A stretch of 52,748 bases of DNA from CAYNYF01 sp964401385 (GTDB taxonomy: Bacteria; Planctomycetota; Phycisphaerae; SM23-33): positions 1 to 52,748 of the forward strand of contig CAYNYF010000022.1 of NCBI GenBank assembly GCA_964401385.1. The letters run 5' to 3'. Of the stretch, positions 8,268 to 16,367 are shown one piece after another. Position numbers and translations under genes: made by a program. The notes under the pieces are model-generated. The model saw nothing but the letters and a program-made list of their open reading frames with translations, ran no database searches and was not told the origin of the DNA. How positions within the stretch are numbered: the first letter of the stretch is position 1; each line of letters starts with the position of its first letter.

Positions 8268-11200
8268 CTACTCGGGCGCTGCGCCGGCGGGCGGCAACTT
8301 GCCCGCGATCGCTTCCTTCAGTGCGTCCAGGACGGTCGCCAGGCCGACCTCCGGCTGTTTGGCCGGCCGGTCCAGCCCCACCAGCAGCAGCGGGATGGAA
8401 GCGGCGCCCCCGGGCGGCACGGTGAATCGGCGGTAGATGGCCACCAGGCCGAAATTGTATCCGACGCCGTTGGCCGTCAGCTTGCTCACCCGGGCCGGCC
8501 CGTCATCGAAGACGAGCAGGGCGGCGTTCTCGTGCACCGGCGGCTTTCGCCGCGGCCCGACGGCCTGGTAGTAGCCGGTGTAGTACGGTTTGGGTCCTTC
8601 CTTTTTCCGCGGGTCGGGCCAGACGCTGCCGTGAATCCGCTGCATCGTCGTGGGCGCCAAGGCCGTCAGCCCGGCCAGGGCATGCTTTGCCTTGTTGGCC
8701 AGTCGGACGTCCATCAGCACGGCCCGGCCGATGACGCCCTCGGCCGCGTCCGGCGAAGCCAGCTTGAAGGTCTTGCCGTCCTTGCCGGCGACGATGGCGA
8801 ACCTCCGGCAGGCGGCCGTGGCCACGGCGGGCAGCTTCCTGTCCAGCGAGGCAAAGTCGAAGCGGACCGGCTTGCCGGCGGCAACGTCCACCTCCACGAA
8901 CTTCTTCGAGTTCTTCCTGGGAGGCGCCGTCGCCGGGTCGCCCTCGCCGGCCAGGGCCAGGTTCAGCGTGTACCGATGCCGCATCGGACGGGCGTTGCGC
9001 GGGTCGGTCCAGGTCACGTTCACGCCCAGGTGCAGCCAGTCGCAGGCGCCGAACTCGTTGGCCTGCGGGTTCATCAGGTACTGGGTCAGGTCGAAGCAAG
9101 CCTTTCGCGGGGAGAGCTTGCCGCGCTTGCCGACGTATCGGGCCACCGCCTCGGCCATCGTCACCAGCGCTTGGCGCAAGTTCCGTACCGGCAAGGAGGT
9201 ATGACCGGAGGCGAGGAACTCCTCGGGGCTGTTGAAGAAGAAGGTCTTCGGCATCTTCCGGTAGTTGACGCCGTAGGCGGGCAGGCCGTAATAGCCCATC
9301 GCCACCCGGTAGGTCTTCTTCGGGTCGATCTCGGAGGCCAGCAGGTGTGCCTTGGGATCGTAGGACGGGTGGCGCTTGTCCGGCAGGATGGTCGAGGCCG
9401 GCGCACGCGCCGCCAATGCCTTCAGCCCCGCGCCGGTTACCTCGCAGAGTGAGATGTACTCGGGGAACATGCTGCTGGCGGCAATGTCGTGCACGGTCAC
9501 CGGCCCGGCCGGCAGGCGAAGCTTCCACCGGTTCCAGCCCGGCGGGTAGGAGCTGATGACGGCGGCGTCGGCCGCGGTGGCCTCGCGGGCGGCGTCGGCC
9601 CGCAGTCGAAGAATCTGCGTGTAGTCGAACGCCGTTTCCAGCTTCCCCACGGGCTCGGCTCCGGCCGGGCGCCAGTTGCCGTCAAAAATATGTCGGTCCG
9701 TCTCGAATGCGGGCGCGGACACCGCCACGCCCCATTTCCTTTCCTCGCCGGGCACGCCCATGACCACGCAATCGCCGCTGCGGAAGGTCCACGCGCTCTC
9801 GCTCTTGGTGCCGAAGAAACCGTTTCGGGCGAAGCTGGCCGCGTCGTTGAAGGCGTAGACGATCACGTACTTTTTCGGGTTCAGCGGGTTGGGGTGAATG
9901 AACTTGACGCAGTTCGTCGGCGCGTCATACACCTTCCGGCCGATGGTGAAGCTGCCCCGGGCGAACTTCACGGGCAGCTCACCGGCGATGCGGGCGGTGA
10001 GCTTGTTGATCTCCGGCCCGCCGAAGACAAAGAGGTTGTGGCCGGCGAGGTCGCTTTCGGTGACCTCGGCGTCGTCCTTGGCCCTGTTGGGAGACCACCC
10101 GCTCAGCAGCTTCCGCGTTTTCTCCTCGCCGCCGGTGGGGCGGACCCACATCCACCTGCGGTCGGCGATCTTGAGGCCGCCGTCCCGCCTCATGCCGTAC
10201 GTGCTGCGATCGATCTGGGTGCTGATCCCGCCGGGGGCGGCCGCGCTCTTGAGGAACTTCCCGGCGCCCGGCTCGACCAGCTCGATTGCCAATTCCTTTT
10301 TGAACGGCCCGGAATAGGATTGCCTGCCGTTGGTGATAACGGTCACGGGCTTTTCCGCATCCAGCAGCTTGCCGCTCAGGGAAAGCTTGTAAGCCGCGAC
10401 GTTCCAGGCCTTTACCTCGATGCGGTTGCCGTCTTTGACCTCGGCGTCGACCTGAGCGGCAAGCCACGGCTGTCCCATCCGCTCGATGGAGAGCCAGTAC
10501 GCCCGGTGCCAGCAAAGGTTCCAGGTGGCGTAGCGAACTCTCTTCGGCCAGAGGTCCCGGCGCTTGGTCTTGGCCCAGTCGAGGATCTGCTTGAACTCGG
10601 TTACGTCCTCGTAAGGCTGGTAGGAGTGGCCGTGGTGGCCCCAGAGGCCGGCGACCTCGTAGCCCATGGTGTGCAGCGTGTGCCAGCGGACGAACTGCCC
10701 GCGGTTGTAGCCGCCGTCGGTCCAGCCGTCCACCGCCAGCATGGGCACGTTGAACAGGCCGACCTGGTTGACGTTGGAGTACTGCCAGTTGGCGCAGTTG
10801 GGGGCGATGCCCGCCACCAGGTGCGGGTGGCGCGAGGCCAGCCAGATGGCGGTGAAGCCGCCGTCCGACCAGCCGGTCAGGAACACGCGGTCCGGGTCGA
10901 CGGAGAAGTCCCGCGCCAGGGCGGGCACCGACTGGGCCAGCTCGTGAACCGCGCCCATGCGCCCCTTGACCTGGGTGGACAGGCTGGACCAGACGTGGAA
11001 GGTATCGGTCTGGTTGGCCACCGCCACCGTCGGCCGGTAGCCGCCGGCGGCCTTGCCGTCCTTGTAGTGAATGCCCCCGCCGCACTTGTAATACAGGAAC
11101 ATCTGGTACTTCCTGCCCGGCTCGAAGCCCGGCGGGACATGCACCCAGATGGACTCCATGCGGTTGGTCTTCTCGGACCAATAGGGAAAGCCCACCCCCT

Positions 11201-11567
11201 TGCCGGCGTAGCGTTTCGCCGGCTCGACGCCCTTTGCCAGGTCCTCCAGCATCGCCTCCAGGAAACTGAAGGGCACCGCCTCATACCATCCCTTGGGCTG
11301 ACCGACCTTCCTCATGGTCAGGCACCTGGCCTTCAGGCGGGGGAGGGCGGCCTTGACGACGGGATCGTCGAGCTTGAGCTTGCCCAGCAGCTCCCGGCAG
11401 TTGGCGGTGGCCTTGGTCCAGCCGGCGCTCTTGCCGGCTGCCGAGAGCCACTCGGCCGGCGAATCGTCCGGGCGGGCCTGAGCGGCCGCCCCGGCCGGCA
11501 GAGACAACACCACCGCGAAGATCGACATCACCGCGCACGGGACAAACAAGTGTGAGGTTCTCACCAC
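8268..11567 (-). CDS. Very large secreted alpha/beta hydrolase fused to a 5'-nucleotidase-C-like domain
   Basis: 1099 residues from the GTG at 11567 (AGGAG 5 bases upstream; a second GTG follows at once). A signal peptide ends around residue 29 (AGAAAQA). Residues about 100-360 form an esterase or depolymerase-type alpha/beta hydrolase: WVHVPPGFEPGRKYQ at the start, the nucleophile elbow GWSDGG with Ser near residue 234, and a late His in WGHHGHSYQPYEDV. Residues about 650-790 resemble the 5'-nucleotidase C-terminal domain: ADAAVISS, PAGPVTVHDIA, CEVTGAGLKALAARAP, YRVAMGYYGLPAYG. No metallophosphatase domain precedes it. The rest is unassigned beta-rich sequence. It is probably a periplasmic or exported esterase. 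It stands alone on its strand. Confidence 0.7.
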   Translation of the reverse strand: MVRTSHLFVPCAVMSIFAVVLSLPAGAAAQARPDDSPAEWLSAAGKSAGWTKATANCRELLGKLKLDDPVVKAALPRLKARCLTMRKVGQPKGWYEAVPFSFLEAMLEDLAKGVEPAKRYAGKGVGFPYWSEKTNRMESIWVHVPPGFEPGRKYQMFLYYKCGGGIHYKDGKAAGGYRPTVAVANQTDTFHVWSSLSTQVKGRMGAVHELAQSVPALARDFSVDPDRVFLTGWSDGGFTAIWLASRHPHLVAGIAPNCANWQYSNVNQVGLFNVPMLAVDGWTDGGYNRGQFVRWHTLHTMGYEVAGLWGHHGHSYQPYEDVTEFKQILDWAKTKRRDLWPKRVRYATWNLCWHRAYWLSIERMGQPWLAAQVDAEVKDGNRIEVKAWNVAAYKLSLSGKLLDAEKPVTVITNGRQSYSGPFKKELAIELVEPGAGKFLKSAAAPGGISTQIDRSTYGMRRDGGLKIADRRWMWVRPTGGEEKTRKLLSGWSPNRAKDDAEVTESDLAGHNLFVFGGPEINKLTARIAGELPVKFARGSFTIGRKVYDAPTNCVKFIHPNPLNPKKYVIVYAFNDAASFARNGFFGTKSESAWTFRSGDCVVMGVPGEERKWGVAVSAPAFETDRHIFDGNWRPAGAEPVGKLETAFDYTQILRLRADAAREATAADAAVISSYPPGWNRWKLRLPAGPVTVHDIAASSMFPEYISLCEVTGAGLKALAARAPASTILPDKRHPSYDPKAHLLASEIDPKKTYRVAMGYYGLPAYGVNYRKMPKTFFFNSPEEFLASGHTSLPVRNLRQALVTMAEAVARYVGKRGKLSPRKACFDLTQYLMNPQANEFGACDWLHLGVNVTWTDPRNARPMRHRYTLNLALAGEGDPATAPPRKNSKKFVEVDVAAGKPVRFDFASLDRKLPAVATAACRRFAIVAGKDGKTFKLASPDAAEGVIGRAVLMDVRLANKAKHALAGLTALAPTTMQRIHGSVWPDPRKKEGPKPYYTGYYQAVGPRRKPPVHENAALLVFDDGPARVSKLTANGVGYNFGLVAIYRRFTVPPGGAASIPLLLVGLDRPAKQPEVGLATVLDALKEAIAGKLPPAGAAPE

Positions 11568-11942
11568 AATCTCTCCTTCCACGCCGGCTGAAACGGCCGT
11601 GTAATGATAAACCCCGCCCGCTGGCATGGGTAGTCCCGAAACTTCCCCCCGCCCGGCCGGGCGCGGATAGAAAATCGGCGCAAAAAAAGGGGGGCGAGCC
11701 GTCCGAGCGCGTCCGGCCCGCCCCAAGCAGAGGTCCCGGCCCCGTTAACCGGGGCCGAACTGAGGTCGCCAAACGCGGCCAGTTGCGTTTGGCAACAGGC
11801 GCCGCGGCCGAAGCAAGGCCTCGGCGGCCTGAGCCTCAACCTCGTCCAGCAAGGAGCGTTCCCTCCGCCTGTTCCGTGCATTCAATTCCGCCCGCCGGCC
11901 TTCGGGCCCGACTTTCCGCGGGCAGCCCTGTCGAGCCAGCGC
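11568..11942. other. 375-base intergenic region with one hairpin
   Basis: This separates the pilus cluster end (pilC stop at 11943) from the large hydrolase gene on the same strand. It contains the hairpin at 11737-11757 and a possible minus-strand TATCAT box near 11607, without a good partner -35. No gene, repeat or RNA family was recognised. Confidence 0.6.
11737..11757 (-). terminator. GC-rich hairpin after the pilus cluster
   Basis: CGGCCCCG (11737-11744) and CGGGGCCG (11750-11757) form a perfect 8-bp stem with a 5-base loop about 190 bases after the pilC stop. No U-run follows, so it may be a transcript end point rather than a classic intrinsic terminator. Confidence 0.35.
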
Positions 11943-13172
11943 TCAGCCACCGCCTTTGGACACCACCTTGGAGATGCTGAAGACCGGAAGCAACATCGCC
12001 AGGGCAATGCCGCCGACGATGGCGCCCATCATCACGATCATGACCGGCTCGATGAAGCTGGTGACGGTCCGGATCGCAACGTCCATGTCCTCCTCGCAGA
12101 ACGTGGCCACGCGGTCCAGGACCGGCCCCAGCTTGCCGGTCCGCTCGCCGGCGGCGATCATCTGCGAGATGCTGCGAGGGATGAGGTCGAAAGCGTACAT
12201 TTGATCCGACAGCGGCGACCCTTCCCTCAGTCCCTGGGCCAGCTCCAGCCAGATCCGCCGGTAGAAGGCGTTTCCCGCGACCCGGGCGGTGATCTCCAGC
12301 CCTTCCAGCAGGCCGACCCCACTGCTGACCATGGTCGCCAGCGTCCGCAGGCTGCGTGCCAGGGACGCCCGGCGGAACATCTTGCCCAGCAGGGGCACCT
12401 CGATGCGGGCCTTGTCCAACAGGACTTGGCCCTGCGGCCTGCGGAAGAACAGATACAACCCGACGCCCAGGCCGAACACGCTGACGAGGATGTACGGCAG
12501 GTAGCTGATCAGGCCGGAGGAAAAGCCCATCAGCATCCGCGTCGGCAGCGGCAGCGCCACCGACCGGGTGGAGTAGATCTTCGCAAACCGCGGAATGATG
12601 AAGATCAGCATGCCCGTGACCACCAGCACGCAGAAGCCAAGCATCCCCACCGGGTAGGCCGCCGCCCCCTTGACGCGCCTGCGCGCCTGATGCTCGTTGT
12701 ACAGGTACTTCGCCACGCGCTGAAGCATCTTGCCCATGGTGCCGCTGGCCTCGGAAGCCTTCACCAGGGAGACGAACAGGTTGTTGAAGACCTTCGGGTA
12801 CTCGGCCAGGGCGGTCGAGAACTCCGTGCCCCCCTTGACCCGGTCGGACATCTCCGTCAGCACGCGGCGGAACCGCTCCTCGGTGGTCTGTTCGGCAATG
12901 CTGTCCAGCGCGTCCGGCAGGGAGATGCCCGTCTCGACCATCACCGCCAACTGGTTGGCGAAGAAGATCACGTCGTCGCGCTTGGCCCGGACTCTCTTGC
13001 GCTGCTTGGCCCGTCCGGCAGTGCCGCCGACGGCGACCTGCTCGTGCACGTCGATGATGATGTTGCCGTCGCCGCGCAGCATCCGGGAGGCCTCGTCCAC
13101 GGACGAGGCGTTGACGGCCCCGGTGGCGGCCCCTCCCTTTGCATCTCGAACCTGGTAGATGAATCTCGCCAT
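11943..13172 (-). CDS. pilC: Type IV pilus inner-membrane platform protein PilC
   Basis: 409 residues, the usual PilC/GspF length. It opens with MARFIYQVRDAKG and carries two T2SS-F repeats: FFANQLAVMVETGISLPDAL near residue 75 and FRRASLARSLRTLATMVSSG near residue 270. Three hydrophobic membrane segments are seen near residues 175, 225 and 380. The C-terminal FIEPVMIVMMGAIVGG is typical. It is the inner-membrane base on which the PilB and PilT motors act. The ATG at 13172 has GGGAG about 10 bases upstream. It follows pilT by 55 bases and is the last gene of the pilus cluster. Confidence 0.92.
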   Translation of the reverse strand: MARFIYQVRDAKGGAATGAVNASSVDEASRMLRGDGNIIIDVHEQVAVGGTAGRAKQRKRVRAKRDDVIFFANQLAVMVETGISLPDALDSIAEQTTEERFRRVLTEMSDRVKGGTEFSTALAEYPKVFNNLFVSLVKASEASGTMGKMLQRVAKYLYNEHQARRRVKGAAAYPVGMLGFCVLVVTGMLIFIIPRFAKIYSTRSVALPLPTRMLMGFSSGLISYLPYILVSVFGLGVGLYLFFRRPQGQVLLDKARIEVPLLGKMFRRASLARSLRTLATMVSSGVGLLEGLEITARVAGNAFYRRIWLELAQGLREGSPLSDQMYAFDLIPRSISQMIAAGERTGKLGPVLDRVATFCEEDMDVAIRTVTSFIEPVMIVMMGAIVGGIALAMLLPVFSISKVVSKGGG

Positions 13173-13227
13173 TCAAGTTTTCTCCCGCGGGGGCCCGCCG
13201 GCCGCGCCGCGTTGCGGTCCCGAGCCA

Positions 13228-14307
13228 CTACGCCGCCAGCAGGCGTTTCATCTTCTCCGGATCGTGGGCGTTGGCCATGGCCTGCTCCGGCGTGACCCGC
13301 CCCTCGGCCACCAGAGTGGAGATCGACATGTCCATCGACTGCATGCCCAGCGATCTGCCCATCTCCAGCATGCCCGACAGCAGGTGGGTCTCGTTGTCGC
13401 GGACCGCCCTGCGGATCGCCGGCGTGGGCACGAGGATCTCCACGGCCGGGATCAAGCCGCCCTCGAGCTGGTCGGGAAAGAGCATCTGGCAGGCGACTCC
13501 CGTGAGCACGGCCGACAGTTGTATGCGCACCTGCGCCTGCTGCGAACCCGGAAAGGCGTCGATGATCCGGTCGACGGTCTGCACGGCCGAACTCGTGTGC
13601 AGCGTCGCCAGCACCATGTGGCCGATCTCGGCCGCCGTCAGGGCGGCGGCGACCGTCTCCAGGTCGCGCATCTCCCCGACCAGGATCACGTCCGGCCGCT
13701 GGCGCACCACGTGCCGCAGGGCGGAGGAAAAGCTGCGGGCGTCTTTGCCGATCTCGCGCTGCTCGATCAGGCTCTTCTGGTGGGAGAAGGCGTACTCGAT
13801 GGGGTCTTCCAGGGTGATGATGTGGTAGGCGAAGTTGCGGTTCATGAAGTCGATCATGGCCGCCAGCGTGGTGCTCTTGCCGGTGGCGGCCCCGCCGGTG
13901 ACCAGCACCATCCCGCGCGGCAGCTTTGCGAACTCGGACAGGCGCGGCGGCAGGTTCAGGTTCTCAAGAGTGGGGATCCGGTCGGGGACAAAGCGCAAGG
14001 CCGCGCTGAGCCCGCCGCGCTGCTTGTGGAGGTTGATGCGGAACCGCCCCACGTCGGGCTTGCCGACGGAAAAGTCCAGATCGCCGGTCTCGGCCAGAAC
14101 GGCCTTCTCCTCGTCGTTCAGCAGAGGCGTGAGCATGGCGTCGACGTGTTCGGGCTGGATCGGCTCGTGCTCGATCGTCTGCATTTCGCCTGCCACCCAT
14201 ATCGCCGGCGCGGAGTCGGCGAGCAGGATGATGTCGCTGGCCTTTCGTTCAATCACCAACTCGAACAATTCGTCTAGCGTCTTGAGCACTTGCGCTCTCC
14301 CGTTCAC
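13228..14307 (-). CDS. pilT: Pilus retraction ATPase PilT
   Basis: 359 residues, close to normal PilT length. The N-terminal PAS-like half is followed by the ATPase: Walker A as GGAATGKST (a variant of GPTGSGKST, still GxxxxGKS), the Asp box HIITLEDPIEY, Walker B DVILVGEMRD, and the His box VLATLHTSSAVQT. The C-terminus has AIRRAVRDNETHLLSGM, where PilT proteins carry the AIRxLIR retraction motif. The ATG at 14307 overlaps the pilB stop (ATGA), showing translational coupling. It drives pilus disassembly and twitching with PilC. Confidence 0.92.
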   Translation of the reverse strand: MNGRAQVLKTLDELFELVIERKASDIILLADSAPAIWVAGEMQTIEHEPIQPEHVDAMLTPLLNDEEKAVLAETGDLDFSVGKPDVGRFRINLHKQRGGLSAALRFVPDRIPTLENLNLPPRLSEFAKLPRGMVLVTGGAATGKSTTLAAMIDFMNRNFAYHIITLEDPIEYAFSHQKSLIEQREIGKDARSFSSALRHVVRQRPDVILVGEMRDLETVAAALTAAEIGHMVLATLHTSSAVQTVDRIIDAFPGSQQAQVRIQLSAVLTGVACQMLFPDQLEGGLIPAVEILVPTPAIRRAVRDNETHLLSGMLEMGRSLGMQSMDMSISTLVAEGRVTPEQAMANAHDPEKMKRLLAA

Positions 14308-16022
14308 GCTCCGGCAGTCACCCGGAACACCTCCTCGACGGTGGTGATGCCCGCCTTGATCTTGGCCATGCCGTCTTCGCGAAGATTCACCATGCCCGCC
14401 TTGGCGGCCATCGCCCGCAGCTCGCTGATGCCGGGGTTGCCGGCGATGCGGTCGCGCATGTCGTCATCGGGGACGAGCAGCTCGAAGATCCCCGAGCGCC
14501 CGGAGTATCCGCTGTTGCGGCACTTGGGGCAGCCGACGCCGTGGTAGAAGGTCTCCACCTCCCCGCCCGCGCGCTCCACCGCCTTGCGGACGTTGGCGGG
14601 CGGCTCGTACGTCTCCTTGCAGTTCGTGCAGATCTTCCGCACCAGCCGCTGGCCCAGCACGCCCACCAGCGAGGCGGCCACCAGGTAAGGCTCCACCCCG
14701 ATGTTCACCAGCCGGGTGATCGCCCCCGGGGCGTCGTTGGTGTGCAGCGTGGAGAATACCAGGTGCCCCGTCAGGGCCGCCTGAAGGGCGATGAGGGCGG
14801 TCTCGGGGTCGCGGATCTCGCCGACCATGATCATGTCGGGGTCCTGGCGAAGCAGCGCCCGCAAGGCCCCGGCGAAGGTGAAGCCGATCCGGTCGTTCAC
14901 CTGGAACTGGTTGACCCACTCCAGGTTGAACTCGACGGGGTCTTCGATGGTGCAGATGTTGATCTCGTCGCTGCTGAGCTGCTTCAGGGCGGCGTACAGG
15001 GTGGTGTTTTTCCCGCTGCCGGTGGGGCCGGTCACCAGCACGATGCCGTTGGGGTTGGCAATGATCTTGCGCCACAGGCGCAGGGTCTCGTAGCTGAAGC
15101 CCAGCTTCTCCAGGTTCACCAGCCCGCCGCGCTCGGCGATAACGCGCAGCACGACCTTCTCGCCGGACTTGCCGTTGAGGGTGGAGACGCGCAGGTCGAC
15201 GGGCTGGCCCTGCATCAGCACGTGGATGCCGCCGTCCTGGGGCAGGCGCCGCTCGGAGATGTCCATGGAGGCCATGATCTTCACCCGGCTGACCAGCGCC
15301 GGCAGCATCTTGAAGGGCAGCCGCATCTTCTCGTACAGCCGCCCGTCCACGCGGTAGCGAACCCGCAGGTTGTTGTCGTCCGGTTCGAGGTGGATATCGG
15401 AGGCGCCCTCGCGGACGGCGTTGTAGATGAGGTAGTTGACCATCCGGATCACGGGGGAGTCGCCGGCGGCCATCTCCAGATCCACCACGTCCTCGGTCTG
15501 CTCCTCCACCAACGCCAACTGCCCGTCGTCGTATTCCTCCATGAGGTCGTCGATGACGAAGACGTTCGCCCGGGGAAGGTGGGTCTCCAGGGTGGTCTTG
15601 ATCTCCTTGGGGGTGGCGCAGACGACCTGCACCTCGCAGTCGGTCATGCGGGCGATCTCTTCCAGCAGAAAGACGTTGGCCGGCTCGGACACGGCCATGG
15701 TCAGCCTGCCGCGGATCTTGAACAGGGGCAGCACGCAATGCTTTTCGATGAAACCCCGGGCCAGCACGTCCATCACCTTCGGATCGGCGATCTTGGGGTT
15801 GATGTGGGCGTAGGGCAAACCGTAGCCCCTGGCCAGGGCTTCCATGATCTGCTCTTCGGTGCACATGCCGCGGTCGATCAGCACCTCGCCCAGCAGCATC
15901 CGGTTGCCTTCGGCCTGCTGGATGCTGAGGGCCTCGGTCAGTTGCTCCTTGGTCACGACTCCGTTGCTGACCAGCAACTGCCCCAACTGAAGCTTCTGAT
16001 CTTTTCCGATGGTAATCATCAC
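14304..16022 (-). CDS. pilB: Pilus extension ATPase PilB/GspE
   Basis: 572 residues. The N-terminal MshEN-type domain (LGQLLVSNGVVTKEQLTEAL, LGEVLIDRG), which binds c-di-GMP in some family members, is followed by the ATPase: Walker A GPTGSGKNTT, Asp box CTIEDPVEFNL, Walker B DMIMVGEIRDPET, His box VFSTLHTNDA, and a zinc knuckle with CxNC and CPKC pairs. The Walker A Ser/Thr after Lys is replaced by Asn (AAC near 15011), which is unusual. The start is GTG at 16022, or the adjacent ATG at 16019. It lies 6 bases after the STAS gene and overlaps pilT. Confidence 0.92.
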   Translation of the reverse strand: MMITIGKDQKLQLGQLLVSNGVVTKEQLTEALSIQQAEGNRMLLGEVLIDRGMCTEEQIMEALARGYGLPYAHINPKIADPKVMDVLARGFIEKHCVLPLFKIRGRLTMAVSEPANVFLLEEIARMTDCEVQVVCATPKEIKTTLETHLPRANVFVIDDLMEEYDDGQLALVEEQTEDVVDLEMAAGDSPVIRMVNYLIYNAVREGASDIHLEPDDNNLRVRYRVDGRLYEKMRLPFKMLPALVSRVKIMASMDISERRLPQDGGIHVLMQGQPVDLRVSTLNGKSGEKVVLRVIAERGGLVNLEKLGFSYETLRLWRKIIANPNGIVLVTGPTGSGKNTTLYAALKQLSSDEINICTIEDPVEFNLEWVNQFQVNDRIGFTFAGALRALLRQDPDMIMVGEIRDPETALIALQAALTGHLVFSTLHTNDAPGAITRLVNIGVEPYLVAASLVGVLGQRLVRKICTNCKETYEPPANVRKAVERAGGEVETFYHGVGCPKCRNSGYSGRSGIFELLVPDDDMRDRIAGNPGISELRAMAAKAGMVNLREDGMAKIKAGITTVEEVFRVTAGA

Positions 16023-16028
16023 GTTGCC

Positions 16029-16364
16029 TTACATGGCCTTGACGGCCTCGGAGACCGACTCGATCTGCTCGAACGTGGTGTCCAGACGCGTCAGCTCCAG
16101 GATCTTCGAGACGTTTTCGTCCAGACCAGCCAGTTTCACCTGTCCCAGCCTGTCGTTGAGCCGTTCCTGCATGTCCAGCAGGTACTCCAGGCCGGCCGAG
16201 TCCACAAAGGGCACCTCCGCAAAGTTCAAGATCAGGTCCCGCACCTGGGCTTCGCCCAGTTGGCTCTCGACGACCTGCCGGAAGCTGTCCAGCGAATCGG
16301 CCGTCAGGTCGCCCTTGCAGTTGAGGATGACGGCGTGACCATAGCTTTCCGCGGTAACTTTCAT
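16029..16364 (-). CDS. STAS-domain protein (anti-sigma factor antagonist type)
   Basis: 111 residues forming a single STAS domain: VILNCKGDLTADS near the N-terminus, VPFVDSAGLEYLLDM with the Ser that is phosphorylated in SpoIIAA-like proteins, then VKLAGLDENVSKILELTRLD. Family members relay signals by partner binding to anti-sigma factors or phosphatases; no partner kinase (RsbW-type) is in the window. The ATG at 16364 has AAGGAG 8 bases upstream, overlapping the end of the HD-GYP gene, and the stop lies 6 bases before pilB. It is placed in the signalling block inside the pilus cluster. Confidence 0.88.
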   Translation of the reverse strand: MKVTAESYGHAVILNCKGDLTADSLDSFRQVVESQLGEAQVRDLILNFAEVPFVDSAGLEYLLDMQERLNDRLGQVKLAGLDENVSKILELTRLDTTFEQIESVSEAVKAM

Positions 16365-16367
16365 CGC

